Assembly: GCA_013397795.1 (NCBI GenBank)
Contig: VZTJ01004018.1
Span: 111,394 to 175,393 of the forward strand
DNA length: 64,000 nucleotides
Direction: 5' to 3'
From: Orthonyx spaldingii
Taxonomy: Eukaryota > Chordata > Aves > Passeriformes > Orthonychidae
The notes under the pieces are model-generated. The model searched no databases. It had not been told where the DNA came from and was given only the letters and a program-made list of their open reading frames with translations. Both the position numbers and the translations under genes were made by a program. This document shows, one piece after another, positions 10,327 to 24,600 of the stretch (the first letter of the stretch is position 1; every line of letters begins with the position of its first letter).

Positions 10327-13300
10327 GCCTGGATTCCCTTAGGCATCCTCAGAAGAAGTTACGCATATCAGGACACTGGTGCAAGGAACCAAACTACTTA
10401 TGCAAGGTTTTTATAGGGAGTTTCCAGCTATTAAAATATTTGTTACAATGTTTTTATCTTGGCTACCTACCTCACAGTGGGGTGTATCCTTGGAGCCATA
10501 ACATTTGAAGAGGCTTTTAGATATAACTACCCAAACTTTTAAACAATTCCCCTTTTGGGAATTTTTCTAATGCTTCAGTTAGTTTGTTTTGAGGGTGGGA
10601 GGGGGAACCTTAGCATACAGGGAGTCAAAGCAAACACTCTTTTGATCATGGTTACAAATAATCTGTTTTCCCTTACTTAAAGTACAAGTCATGGGGAGAT
10701 GGTGTTGGGGAAAGACTTTAAAGGAGTGATGGAGGTGCCTTTGTATTTGTAATACTATTTGATTTAACACTTTTATGAAAATAAGCATATGAAGACAGGC
10801 AACAGGAAGTCAGTGTGTCTGGTAATTGGCACTAATAAATGTAGATGCTTTAGGCAGGCAAATACCAAGTATTGTCTGTATACAGAAACTTTAAAAACAA
10901 CAACAACAAAAACCCAAACAAAAAGCAACCTTGTTGGATTAGTGAATCTGCTGATGCTAACTTTTATCACTGTTCCTAAGGTCATTAGAATAAACTACTC
11001 ATTTTCAGGGCAAGAAGCAGCTACAGGATTGTTTTGCTGTAGCTGTTCCTGTTGTACCAAATAACTAATGTAGACAATCATTATCTGACAGCTGCCACTC
11101 AATAAGCAGTTACTCGTTCTACTAATATAGAGTTGTACCACTGCACTAACCTTGTGGTCACACTTAGTCTGTACTTAATCATGTAAATGCATTTATTGAA
11201 GGAGAGGGCTGGCTCCTTTCTGGTGAGGTCTATTTTTAACACTTCAGAGTATCTATTATGCTCAGTTGGGGTTAGAGTGCAATATGCATTCCACTTGGAG
11301 GTATTGTACAAGTATATTGTTAAAGGGTTTAAACTTGAAAATTGTGTTGATAAAACTTGTAGATGAAGTCCTGAGAAGCTTTCTGCCTCTCGAAATTGGT
11401 GCAGAACCCCTCACTTGTGGGGGAATGGGGAGGGGGTAAGGGCTAGGGAAAGAAGGAGGGGTTGTATCCTTTAGTAAACAAGAACATATAATGAGGTTTG
11501 AACACTTTTGTTTTGTAGGTCCTACTTCTACATAGTAAGACAGTCATTGTGATATCTTTGGTGGTTTTGTTTCCCTCAGGTGGCTGTAAATTATCTTTTT
11601 TTCAGTTTGCTAACTATGCTTTAGGCAGATTATTGCTGTAGCTGTGAGCTTCACAGTTTTGTTCAGATGTGTTGTGTGTTAGTTACACATGTTGGTTATC
11701 TCAGTTTAATTGTTTTGAAGCTTGTGTTTTACAGGCTGGACACTTTCCCACAGGAAGCATACTTGCACTTCTGCAGCAGAAACCTGCACTAGTTTTAGCT
11801 TCATTCCACAATCTCAGTGAGTAAGCAGGGCTCTAGAATTACTATTGCAACAGAGTACACGTGCTTAGTGAAAAGTCTGATTGTGTTCTTGAAGAAAGTA
11901 ATTGTGTAAAGGGTCCAAATACTGCTGCCTCCTAGTGTCTGTTACATCACTAAAGGTTTCATTATTCACAATTTCAATTTTGCTAAAATATCCTAGAATC
12001 CATGAAATTATAATCTGGGGTGGTTTTTTTTAACCTGACTTTTAAGCATAAAGCTATAAAAATACAGACTTTTGTTGAAGGCTACCTATTTAAGATCTTA
12101 CAGCTTCTAAGTCTGGGAAAGCACAGTATGACTGAGAATGTTTTATATGCAGCAAAATCCCTGTATTTCAACTGCTAAGTAAACCACAGGCTAGAACTTC
12201 CTGAAACTTTAGAACAGTGCCCGAAACTGAGGAAAACTATTCCAGAGGATGCCTTTACTCCATATGAGATGCTTTTGATTTCCTTTTATGCTGTGTTTTC
12301 CTCTTTAAAAAGCTGCTGTAAATATGCTTAATATGCTTCTGATGCTGTTTCAATTCCAGCAACCACCCAAGCTTTGAACAACAGTGTCAAAGCACCAACT
12401 CAGTAGTGTTTAACAGCCTTATTCAATAAAAACTTGCCTGTTCCTGTTGCCCACAGGCTTTATAGGCTTTACGTAACTACAGCAGATGAATTGTGCCCTC
12501 AGTGCATTTTGTCACATTCAACAGTTTCCTTGATTGTGCAGGGCAGGACTCATCTTGCCACGCTTTCCAAGACAGCTTCTACAGTTCTCTCTTCCCACAG
12601 GGAATGGAGGAGCCAGGATGACTGTGTGCCTGCCTTAAGTACTCATGTTTGGATAAGATGTATCTCCCATTAGCTGTTGGTGTTTTCAATACTTACAGGA
12701 GGCTTTAGTGTCTTCTGCTTTGGATACTGGGAACCAAACTTAAAACATCTCCAACAGGTCTGTTCAGGTGTTCAACAGAGTATGAGAATTTTCAACAGCA
12801 TCTAGGCTGCTGTATACTGAGGAAATCATCTAGTCCTAATCTTTGTGTGGTCAAGAGCTGTTCCCCTCAAAGACCATTTACTAGAAGACAGCAGAGACAC
12901 TAATAAGGTCTTGTGAGTCGTTGTGCTTTTTCAGGTGGTCTGTAGCTAAAACAATCCTGGGTGCTATGTTGGTACTATCTGGGTTTAAATAATACAATGC
13001 CTGAAGTAAGGGGTAAATTATTGTGGAAATCAGGTAGCCTTCCTGCATTTGGGCATTACTTGACTAAAAAGCTATTATTTTGCTTAGACTATATGAAATA
13101 GTATAGTTTTGATCACTGCAAGCTCTATGTGCAAAGTATTTGGTCTGGAAAACTGCTGGTGTTTTGATGTTAACCAATGAAAAGCCAACTGAGTTGTAAA
13201 GCAGAATTTTCCAGATGTAAAAGCTTTAAGTGTATTCCACAGATTCCTACAGGAGGTGGCCGTTTTGCTTCAAATTGGACTCACTAAAAAATGGAAAACC

Positions 13301-14250
13301 TAGTGAATGTCTCCCTATCAATTAAGGAATTTCTGAACTTTGTCTTGCATGGACTCTTGAATTTAGCCAAGTGGTGAACACTTCTCACTCCTGTTTTAGA
13401 AGTAAAACTTTTTGGTAAGAACGTAGTGAATATTCAATTGTCCGAAGCCTTCATTAAAATTACTGTTTATTCCTTCATGTTTCTGAAAGTACTTAGCTAA
13501 GTGAAGCAAGAGTTTTACAATGTGTAATGCTGCAATTTAACTATAGTGTTGTGAAGACTAGTGTTTACAGTGTAAAATGTTACCATGAAAACTGCTGTAA
13601 GAATGTCCTGTAAAATACAGTAGCATGCCTGTTCAGTCACTGCTGTCACATCTTTGCAACTATGAAATACAAACTTTTTCACAGGAAGCTGAGATAGTCA
13701 AGGTGATAGCTAAACTTAGAGCCAACCTTAACAAAACTGAGGGACAGACATGAATTTCTGGTAAGAATTTTATCCAGGTAGCACATGCACATTTAAACTG
13801 AATTTTTAACACATAAGGAAGTGTATCTGTTCTCATTTTTTATAGTATAATATAGTGCCACTGAACTATAAAGGCCTCTCTGACTTTTTTTTTACTGTGA
13901 TAGGGACCAAATGCTAGCATTCTGAGGGCCTAATGTGTGGTAACCTGGATGTTCCAGTTTCTTTTCCAGCTCAGTTAGTGCACTCAGCAGCAAAGCCATA
14001 AATGGAGCCTGACTCAACACCTTGACAAGTAGCCCCATGAAATTTGGGGTGCAAGCGAATGGGAAGCTGCCTCAGCTATTGTTAGCACTGAATTCACTTT
14101 AAAAACAATAGGGAAATACCATCTAAGCTTGAAGCAATATGTGTTTTTTAAAGTTTTTAAACAGTATTTGTTTTTAATGCTTCTGTATTGTCTATTAATA
14201 GTGTAGTGTCAACTTCTACATGTGAATAAAATGAGTGACACAAAGTGCCT
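10327..14250 (+). other. CCSAP: CCSAP 3' UTR (end uncertain)
   Basis: Non-coding sequence follows the CCSAP stop. AATAAA signals on this strand occur at 10834-10839, 10989-10994, 12425-12430 and 14225-14230. The last is the outermost candidate before RAB4A's likely end on the other strand. The true end, and whether several sites are used, cannot be told from sequence. No repeats are recognised. Confidence 0.5.
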
Positions 14251-15020
14251 GGACTGCTTGTCCTGTGCTTTTTGGGGCCTCAGATTTTTTTTTTCCCCTT
14301 ACAGGGTACTTTAGTCTCTGCATGTATACTATGGCTTCTGCTTGTCCCAGATATTCTCTCCTGGAATGTAAGTGACAGGCTTCTGTAATGACTAAGGTTG
14401 GGTATGAAGTTAGACTACAGCTATCATTCCAGTCTCTTTTGTTACTCCTGTAACTCTTCCAGAGATTCTTGACCTTCTTTGCCAACCTGAACCACTTTCT
14501 GCCCCCTACCATGATAAGAAAAAAACCCAGCTATAATAGCTATCTTAAATGCTACACCTTTGAGAATGTACATTTAGAGCTTTGGAGGAAAAAGGATAAC
14601 AGAGAAAAAACAGGAAGCTGTATCACTAAGAACAGGTATACTCATGTAAACAGGAAAAATTAAGCTGGCTACGCTGAAGTTCTCTATGACGTGGCCTCTA
14701 CAGTAAATGAATGAGACTATTTTTACGCTGTGGATTTATAATGTATTTCTTGAGATTTCTACAGTGTTAGTTCTTTCAGCATATAAAATATAATGGAAAT
14801 GAGGTGCACAGAATAATCATGTTTTTCTATGGCATTCACTTTTCAGAGGACTTAAGGGAACTCTTGAGCTGTACAGCACACCTAGCTGAATACAAAGAAT
14901 GGGTAAGATGGGGCAACTGTGAATTCTATGTGAGTTGCCTAAAAATCATGTTATTGACTTCACTTAACAAAGTTTGTACAAGTAAACAGGATTTGGTATA
15001 AGACACCTAGCAAATCAAGG
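14251..15020. other. Gap between converging CCSAP and RAB4A 3' ends
   Basis: About 770 bases separate the outermost CCSAP poly(A) signal from the lowest likely RAB4A signal. The ORFs here (up to about 98 codons) are unrelated to anything I know. If either UTR runs further than assumed, the two transcripts could overlap here. Confidence 0.4.
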
Positions 15021-18000
15021 AAGATTCTTTATTTGGTGCTAGATACAAGCATTAAATGAAATAGTGTAGGCCAACAGACTCATTAAAAGGCAAGACACAG
15101 GCTTTAATAAGACATTTAAATCTCTTAATGGGCTGAACAGCTAAAGCTCCACATTCAATGCAACCTCAGATATAGATACGTGGTGGTATTTCATGTAAAA
15201 CTCCCAGCCATCTTGCTTTGGTAAAGTAAGCATTTTCCCCTAAAAACATACATAACCTATTTATCATTTACTGTTCAGGTGAGCTAGGTTTGGTTTGCTG
15301 TGTCAACTATAATGCTAAAGCTTGAAATCTACTCCAGGGCTGATATTGGCATGATGTTTATTTTTAGAAATAAAAGACCCTCAGAGGAGCAATAGTAAAC
15401 AATAGAGTTTGCACTGCTGAGAGCTATTGCTTCCAACAGTATTTCTCTAAGGAGTTGCAATTTTAGAAAATTTCTTTTTAGAATGTCAGCAAGGTATGCA
15501 GCATAAAAGGCTGAGATACTAGAAAACATGCACATTAACCAGGTTAATGTGTATACAGTAAGAGTATGCATTAAAAAATGGTAAAAACATGTCCAAACTC
15601 ATTATAATGACGCTATTCTTTCCTTCCAGGGAGGAAGCGAACAGCTTAAGACAGTTACTGAAAGAATAAAACTGCTTACTGCTTTTTAAACCAGAGACAC
15701 TTGACCAAAATGATCATAAGAACCAAGTATAAAAGAGGCAAGTCTTGTATGTAAAAGGGACAGAAAGAAGTAGAAGAAAATCCCTGTGAAACCCCTGAAA
15801 TTTCTATTTATAAGCAACAGTCCTCTGCTCCTTTCACCTGCTACAGTAGTAAGGGAAAGAGGTTTTGATCAATACCCAACACCCCTTCCACCACTCTAAC
15901 AGTGACAGGAGAGCAACCTTGAGCTCTACTTGTGCTGTGTCAGTGCTCAGCTTTTGTCAGTGTGCCAAGAAACCGCATCGGGTTGTGGAATGGCGTGGTG
16001 GAACAGACTACCCAGGACCTCATCTTCTCCCAGCATCCCAGAACTGGTTTGGGGTTTTGGAACCAACACCCTCCTCAGCTCTGGCAGATAACACATCCCA
16101 ATTAACAACTGGCTGTTTGTACTGGTGGAGGAGACAGCTCCATCCAGTTTCCTGCTCCAGAGGACTTGCTTTTGGTAAGCATTTGCAGTTCTGAAAGCTG
16201 AGTGAGGATTAAGACAGGTAAGTTTTTTTGTAGTTCTCTGATGTTCTTGAAAATACAGTTATGCTGCTTCAAAAAACACTTCACACTCTTACCAGGAAGA
16301 GAATACCCTTGGGAACAATTGTTATCAGTTCTATAGCAAATTCAATCCTAAATACAACAATCAGAGGAGTGACATAACATGAAAGTTTTTGGACCCAACA
16401 GCCTTTTTAAACCTCAACCCAGGCTTTTCAAGTACAAAGCACGCTTAATTCCATTTAATTAATAGACAACCTAAGGTGCATACTTTCCAGAGAAGCATCC
16501 ATTTGAACCAAAAAAGTCAGGACAAAGGGAATAAACACAAGTCCAATTTCATGAAAGATGGTATAGCTCTGTGTAGCATTCTTGCTCTGCTCTTGTGCTT
16601 TAACTTGCCTTTTCCAGCTTGACATATCAGGATACAGAAATATGGGTCATAACCACATGTTAAGAATTGATCCTGTCAACAGCTTGTTAGAATGTGGCAA
16701 ACTGAGTAGGAAAAAATAAACCAACAACCTCTCACTGACAGCTGCCAGTGGTTTTATAATTCAGGTTGTAAATACAAACTATTGTGCAACAAACAAACGT
16801 GACAAAGCCTACCTCGGTTAAATTTGTTTATATGATAAAAAAATAAAATATTAAACTGCTTATAGTGCAACATTCTAATAGCATACATAAGTATACCATG
16901 CTTTGTAAATTTACTGTTACATTATTTACAGTACATTGCAATGCTTTAAACTAGAGGTGAAAGAACAAAAACAGGTAATGGAAAACATTTACATACAGGT
17001 ATGAGTCTTAATAATGTCCACCAAACTACCAAGTTTGCTTTGCAGACTTGTGTGTTGTGCACATTCCTGCCCCCCACCACAAGACACCTCTCTGTCAGCA
17101 GTGGTCTGCTCTGTTTGTAGATAGTGGGAAGATGTTTTTAAAAACTGCATAGCCTTCAAGCCTTTCTGTTTCTTCAAACACCATTTGCAAGGACAGCTGT
17201 AAAATACACAAGAACTCCATTACTTACCCATATCTGATCAATCTGAAAACTCACCTTTTGAAATAACATAAAGAAATATTCATTTCTGTACAGCCATAAC
17301 AAAGCTGAACTAAATTAAACCCCTTTTCTAGCAGTCTCTTAGTTGAAGAATGGCATTTTGTAGGAGGAAAGCAGTTCAAGGATCCCTATCTATTATTTAA
17401 AATTCTAGGCTTTAATTGGGAGCTAAGCTCCCAGAACATAGGAAAAAATATGTGACTGTAGAATTATGTGCTGCCTTCTTTAATGTTCTATAAAGCTTTT
17501 GCTGTGTACACTGCTCAAGCTGATGAATGAATACAGTAAAAGTGATGCAGTAACTATGCCTGCAGTACTTATTTAATTTATCACTTTATTGTATTAGAGA
17601 AATAAGGATTAATTATATCAGAATAACTAACTACACAGGGAGAAAGGACTGTCCTAAGAGCCACTGCATACTGCAAGGAGTTATGTAAAACCCAGTGAAT
17701 ATTGAGAGGTGTCTTAAGGACAACTGTTTATAAGAAAGACTAACCACAGAGCTGTTCTTGAAAGTTTATGTGGCTTTTATGTCTCTTCCCCTAAAACTGC
17801 TAGAGGGAAAAATCTTTTCCTCACTTTCTCTGAACAATATCTTTGGAAGACTTGAGAACACTGCACACCTGTTTCCTAGGCTGCAACAGTCCCAGAACTA
17901 CTGTAGATGACAACACTGCTTAAGCAGCAAATACTACTATTCTCTTGTTTACATTTCTGCAAATAGTAGATAGGAATCAGAATAATTTCAGGGGCAAAAA

Positions 18001-18528
18001 AAGTCATTGGAAGTTTGAAATTTAGTGTTATCTTTAATTTTCGGTTCTCAGTGTTGAAGCCTCATATTTTCAGAAAAGACTTTATAATAGCTTAGGACAA
18101 GATGCTGTACCATACATTTTGTGAACGCTCATTTTTACTAATGTTCGTTCTCAATACAACAGAACTAATCCACTTTCTCTATAGTGCATTAGGTAGCATT
18201 TCAGGAATAGAGAATTTTAAAATGTTTTCCACAGCACTACTCAGAGTAAGCTAAGATTTAGAAATACTTCAGTAAGAGCACTAGTTTTCCTTTAGTGAGT
18301 AGATGAGAGAAGAAAAACCAGAGTATAAAAACCCCAACCCATTCTACTGTGCATTATTTCAATAGATTCTCTGTAACATTACAGGCTGTGAAAAAGCCAA
18401 GCACATATGTGAAACATGCACAATACAGCACGTTTATGAAATATGCTAATTTGCCCATCAACCTGAGATTTTTGTAACCTTACCTTCTGTATCTAAAGTA
18501 AGTATTTGGGATTTTGTGTTTTGTTTCT
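15021..18528 (-). other. RAB4A: RAB4A 3' UTR (end uncertain)
   Basis: Non-coding sequence lies downstream of the RAB4A stop on the - strand. AATAAA on this strand appears as TTTATT on +, at 17585-17590, 15357-15362 and 15028-15033; the last would give a UTR of about 3.5 kb. A perfect short stem lies at 17417-17433 (see findings). No repeat family is recognised. Confidence 0.5.
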
Positions 18529-18644
18529 CTAACACCCACATTCTTGAGCACTTTGTGCTTGTGCTCTACGTGGTGATCTCAGCTGTCTCAAAGCAGCATC
18601 TCCATACTGAATACCTGAGCCCATTCTTTCTGGATCCAATTCTC
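18529..18644 (-). CDS. RAB4A: RAB4A coding exon 7 (C-terminal tail and prenylation signal)
   Basis: It encodes the hypervariable tail ELDPERMGSGIQYGDAALRQ, then LRSPRRAQAQSAQECGC and TAG at 18531-18529. Against human it differs by Gln at the Pro of RAQAP and Ser at the next residue. The CDK1 Ser-Pro and the Cys-Gly-Cys end are kept. Confidence 0.97.
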
Positions 18645-21600
18645 CTGATGAGAAACAAAGAACATAGATCATGTGCAAATAATAGATTCCAAATTAACCA
18701 TTAACATAAGATTAAAAAATGCATAAGTATATTCTGATCTGTTTATGGAGAGATTATCTCAATTCTGTCTGCTTTTAGGCAATTTCAAACCTGAATAATT
18801 TTCTCCTCTAATGCCCTTGATCATGATGACAAAGCAATCTGTCTCAGAGTTAGGCTGCAAACAAGAAATGCATTTGCACTACTTCAAACAAAAGAAAAGT
18901 CTAAAATGGTTTCTGTGAACACAGTTAAAAACTTCCTGTTTTCAGAGGCTCCTAAGCAAAGAAAATAGTACTGTAGATACCAAGCCAAACAAAAATGGAT
19001 CAATCTGATAGAAGGATTCTATGAAGAACTGCCCCCAGGGAAAATTTTCGATCAACCTCCTCAACTTCTATCATCTATTTCTGCCTACTTCATACCCTGT
19101 GCCTTCAGTACTGTTCTTATGTCTGTATGGTGGTCTGGCCAAGATTAGAAATACTTAATCTTAAAAAACCAACCAGCCAAGAATCCCTCTGAATACTTCA
19201 GATCACTTATTCAGGTTGACTGCACACATGAGCCCTTTGTTAAATTAGCAGATGGCACGGTGTTGAAGGGGCAAGTGGATAGCTCCAGAGTTGAGCTGTC
19301 ATTCAGAAAAGACTTTGACTGAGCTACATGAACAGACCAGTAGGAACTTCATTAAACTCAGCAACTGTACGGGCGGTGCTCCGCACCTGTGGTGGAACCC
19401 AGAGAAGCACTGGTGTGGGCTGGGGACTGAGTAGGAAGATAGCAGCAATTGTCAGTACGGGGACACATTGCCCAGAGGGGCTGTGGAATCTCTGTTCCAG
19501 GAGCATCTCAAAGTGTGTCTGCCCAGTCCTTGGCAGCTTGCTCTCATTTTGAACCTCAATGTGCTTTAAACAGGAGGCTGGACTAGAGACCTTCATAGGC
19601 TCCTTACAGTCTCCATTTTTGCATGATTCAATGGATGTGTGCTGGCACAAAAAACCCCAGGAGCAGTTCACAGAAGACAAGACTTAATTCTGTGGTGGCA
19701 GTGCCTCTTTAAAGCAGTCATGGAACTACACTATCATGAGAAACTCACCATACGTTGCTTTTTCATTTGGGTTTTGGTTTGTTTAGGTTCTGTTTGTTTG
19801 TTTGTTTAAAATGAAAGCTGCTGTCTGGCATTGATTTGATGCAGTAATCAGAAAATTCCTATGAAAATATATTATTTTAATCTAAAAATATGTGTTTGGC
19901 ATTCAAAACGTAATTAGAACCTGAGACAAACCTTTCAATATGGCCAATACTTAAAACTTTGAAGATATCAAGCAGCTAGAAAAGAGGAAAACTGGAATGC
20001 AAATTAGCTTGCAATGACATCTAACACAGGAGCCTGTCTCCAGCAGAAACCTGCCCACTTGTGGTGAGAAGCTTCTGGTATATTTCTAGATGTTCAACAG
20101 TAAAAATGATTTCAAATGAGAGGCAGGAAGGTCACTTCAGAGAAACAGTTGCTAGGAAACATCCCTGAAATTTTTAGTATTACTGTTCATACTCTCTTGA
20201 CTGTATTTCCTGTTACATATGAGAAACAGAATTAACAGATATGTCTGCCCTGATATTAGGTTTTTATTCTGGACTACAAAAACTGTCTAATGTCAGGCTT
20301 GGTAGTTGCAGGGATGCAGCAACCACAGAACACAGAACCTACACTCAGACCTGACTGTTAAGGTTAACATCATCCACAATTCACACCACCACCCCTTTTT
20401 GGACATACAGATCTCACTTAGACATCCATGCCTGTTAAAACATATGAGAAACAGCTATAAAACAAACAGGTTATTTTACCACAATGAAATTTTGGGTGTT
20501 TTTGGGTTAATTCTATTAGAGGACTTTGAATGGTGATATTTCCAGGTGCACTTTTATTAGTTTTCAGATAAAATAAAGCATTTTATAAATATAAAGCTTA
20601 ATTTACCTGATTCAATTTTATTGAGTATTTTCCTTGCACACTGTACAAAGGCCTCTTCAACATTTTCTCCTGTTAGAGCACTTGTTTCCAAGAACATCAG
20701 CTCTGCATTTGACACATAAAAAAAATCCTCAAAACAAGTCTTGAATACCAGATATAGAAATTCAAAGCACGAAAGCTAGGAGCAATACAAATATTTTTAC
20801 AGATCTACAGTCAAAAAGCATTGTCCAGAAAAACTAACCATTGATGGCAAAACCACAAAAAACATATTCTAAAATTTACACATGGACCCTAGAAAGCTGG
20901 AATCCAAAGATAATAACCTGCGGGTGTGCATGCAAAACAGCTCTTGAAATCACACTTCATACAGTTTCCCATTAACAGAGGTTATATTCAAAAGCAAAGT
21001 CAGTATCCAGAGTTGGTACAAAAGACTTTAATTGATTTATAAAAGCAAAACCAGATTTTGCTGATGGCAGGACTGCAGCACAGAAGCTCAGACCAAGACT
21101 GGCTTTAGTTGACACAGAAACACATCCTCAGACTAGAAATTCTGAATACTACAGACCAGGTAATAGTCCTCTGGATCCATGTCCCGCTCTGAACTCAGTT
21201 TTCCATGAGTAAAATTCATTGCTTCAAACTGCAGCACATCCCATACAACCTTATCTATTATCTATAGAGTCTTTAAGATGCTGAAAAATAGGAATTCAAG
21301 TTCTTCATTTTCTCCTCAGCTGTTTGGAGACAAGGCAATACTTGAAGTTGTATTACATTTCCTGGAATGTATCTCCACATAGAGGATATTCTTAAAGGAA
21401 CAGCTGTGACTGGAATAATCACTGGTAATGAGACTTCAGTAGTACATGCAGTTTGCAGTGCAGGCACTGCCTCTCTGGGCCTCATGTACTGACAGAACTC
21501 TTTTCTGTAGACAAGGTACAAAGCACAGCCTAACTGCACAAAAATGTAAATGATTTGAAGTATTATGCATCTTTGAATGCTACATGCAGGTTTTGTACCA

Positions 21601-24600
21601 CTTACCATTTTCCTGTGCAAACCGGGACGCTTCTAAAAAAGTGACTTCACGATCTGCATCAAGATCCTTTTTGTTTCCACACAGTATTATCACAATATTT
21701 TGACTTGCTAACATTCTTGCATCTGTCAACCAATTGGTAAGAGCATTGTAGGTTTCCCGGCTGTGTAGGAAATGAGATCCTTTATTAGGACACACTCATT
21801 TCCCCTGAACAGATCACCAAACTAAAACTCAGACGGCAAATCTGTGTTTGTGGCAAACAACAAACTGCTGGTAGTCAGGCAAGGCATCTACACATCTCAC
21901 TGTGCCAGTGATGAACTGGGAAGAGTATCAAATTCCTTCATGAAACTATTTGAAAGCTCGAGTTTTTAAAAATCAAAATTAAATCAATAACAATATATAA
22001 ACATACAATTATAAAATACTGTGTTAACGTGAAAAGCTAAAATTTTAAGTTCTAATCTAGCTTCAACTTTTTGTGTGCAACGTTTTGGGATAACAGAATG
22101 AGATATTGTTTCACTTGCAATTCAGCTGATACTTCAATTACCAGTGGGACTGTAAGAATTTACGAGGTTTGTGTGGATATGCATGCCTGAACTTTCACAT
22201 CAGTGTCAGGACCTACACTGCAGGCAGTCACCCTGCACACACCACTTGTCACTGCAGCAGTGGCCAGAGAAAGCTTTCAAGCAGTAACTGACAGATGACT
22301 CCAGCTGACCTTATGCACAGAACACAGATTTCAAAGCCTGCTGAGAGAACCCTTCACTCACACGGACAACAATCAACAAACTAGTGAACCACCATCAACC
22401 AACACAAAACTCATCTGACAAGTATCAGTCAATGGTGGCAGGAAGAATGTGAACATGTGTAACGGTAAGATGTTTTATTGGCTGCCTACAATATTAAAAT
22501 ACTAGAAGATGCAGAGATGAGCAGAATTTTGGGTTACAGTTCAGAAATGTGTAGGCAGAGCTAGAGTCTCCAGAGGATGACCTTCTATCCCAGCACACTA
22601 ATCAGCAGTTTCCACAAGTAAGGGTGCACTGCCTTAATTAAGGGTGGCTGAAGTCCACTTTTGTTTCTGTGGCAAGGCCTGCTGAGCCCTGCGTGTAGCC
22701 CACCATGATCAGATCAGTGACTGGGGGGCCAATCCCAACAAATTTGTGTAACCTTAGGACTGTGCACATTTATGACATTCACAATATCCCATGTAAGGAG
22801 GTTGAAAAACTTAAATATGCACTGAAACAGAAGTACTTCTTACACTTACTTTCTTTTCTTCCTGCCCAATCTTGATTAGAGCATTAGGAACTTGGGGAGG
22901 AATCATTGTACAACAATTGGATCTGGCAGTCTACGAGCAAAAGAGCTGCTGGCTTTCTTACCTGGTTATATCATAGACAAGCAAAGCACCTGCAGCCCCT
23001 CTATAGTAACTCCTTGTTACAGACCTGAAATAGAATTACAAACATACATTTCTGTGGTGCCTTCATTGTTTAAAATCTGGGTTAATATAACACAATCTGT
23101 ATTATGAAAAAAAAATCTCATTTACATATTTTAAAAACCCCATGTTTTTAGACATTGTTATCAGCTGTGTAGCAGCAGGCTAACTACAACTAGGATTTTG
23201 ATGAAGCACTTTCATTAAATACAGCTGTACAAGGATTGTCAGAGTCCATTATGACCTGTGTGGTGCTGAAGGCATACAAATCATCACAATATATGATCAG
23301 ATACAGAACTGGAGGCTGATATGTGCCCAACACACTGTAGAAACTTCATTAAAGAAGACTACCTATCACAGCCCAGCTTTATCTAATCAGAAGTATATCC
23401 AAAGGACTTGTCCAATAAAAGATATTTACCCGGATTGCTGCCCATTACTCAGACTTATACCATCATACTCCCCTTTGTTAACCAAACCCTCTCTCAAAAC
23501 CTCAGACACACACTCCATTCCCCCAAAAATATAAAAAAAAAAATAGATGTCCTATTTGATGGTGAATGTACACAAGAATATATTTGACTTTTACTGAGTT
23601 TAATCTATGCTTCAGATGTAGAACACTGTAAAAATACAGCATTAAAAGCGGACAAATTGATTGCTTTTTCTCTAAGAAACTTAAGATAGCTTAGTCTTTC
23701 TAGAAATGTATTTACACCAATGAATTTGACTGATTTTTTCCTTCTGTATTAAAACTGTATATAGAATTATACTGTGCAATTGTTTTCATGCAGATTTTGA
23801 ACAGCTTACGACTTCCTGACATTTACTTATTCCAACCAAGAGAAGATCTTCTGAACACAGAGTTAAGCATATACACTTAGTTGAAAAACAATTATGAGTT
23901 TGGCTGGTGAACAAGCTTTTAGCCACGTATTCTACCCATATACCTTAAGAGAAAATACCCAATGAAAGAAAGGGCAGAAACTCAGATCCTGCAAGGCAGT
24001 ACTGCTCTACTGACATTGATGGATCTGTGTCACTATGTCCAGGTTGGAAAGTTAATACGAAAGCAGACTAACAATTCCACTGACCAAAAAGCTTTGCCTA
24101 CTTATAAGCAAGAATAAATAATATCCACAATTCACAGCAGCAATTTAATAATACTTAATAAAATGACTGAAGAGTTTACCTGAATCTCTCTTGTCCTGCT
24201 GTATCCCATATCTGCAATTTTACATATTTACCACCAACATTTATGATCTTTGAACCAAATTCCACTCCTATAGTATGATTTGAGTCATCTTTGACTACAA
24301 AGAAAGAAATAAAATCAGACTTATTTGAAGAATATTTAGAGTGAATAAATAGCTTTTACATAAAACAGTTTAGATATTAGCAAAACTCCTGAGTGTTCAA
24401 ATTACAAACTACTTCCTGAACCATCAAATTCAGTGCTGCTCATAAGCCTACTGCCACCACACAGAAATAAATGTTCTTACACTTTTTGACAGCTTAGACA
24501 ATTCAAAATTACTATCTGAAAGGCCTGCTTTAAATAATTTCCAGTTCACTTCAATAAGCAGCAAGATATATTTTGTACACTTTCCCCATGTTTTCTAATG

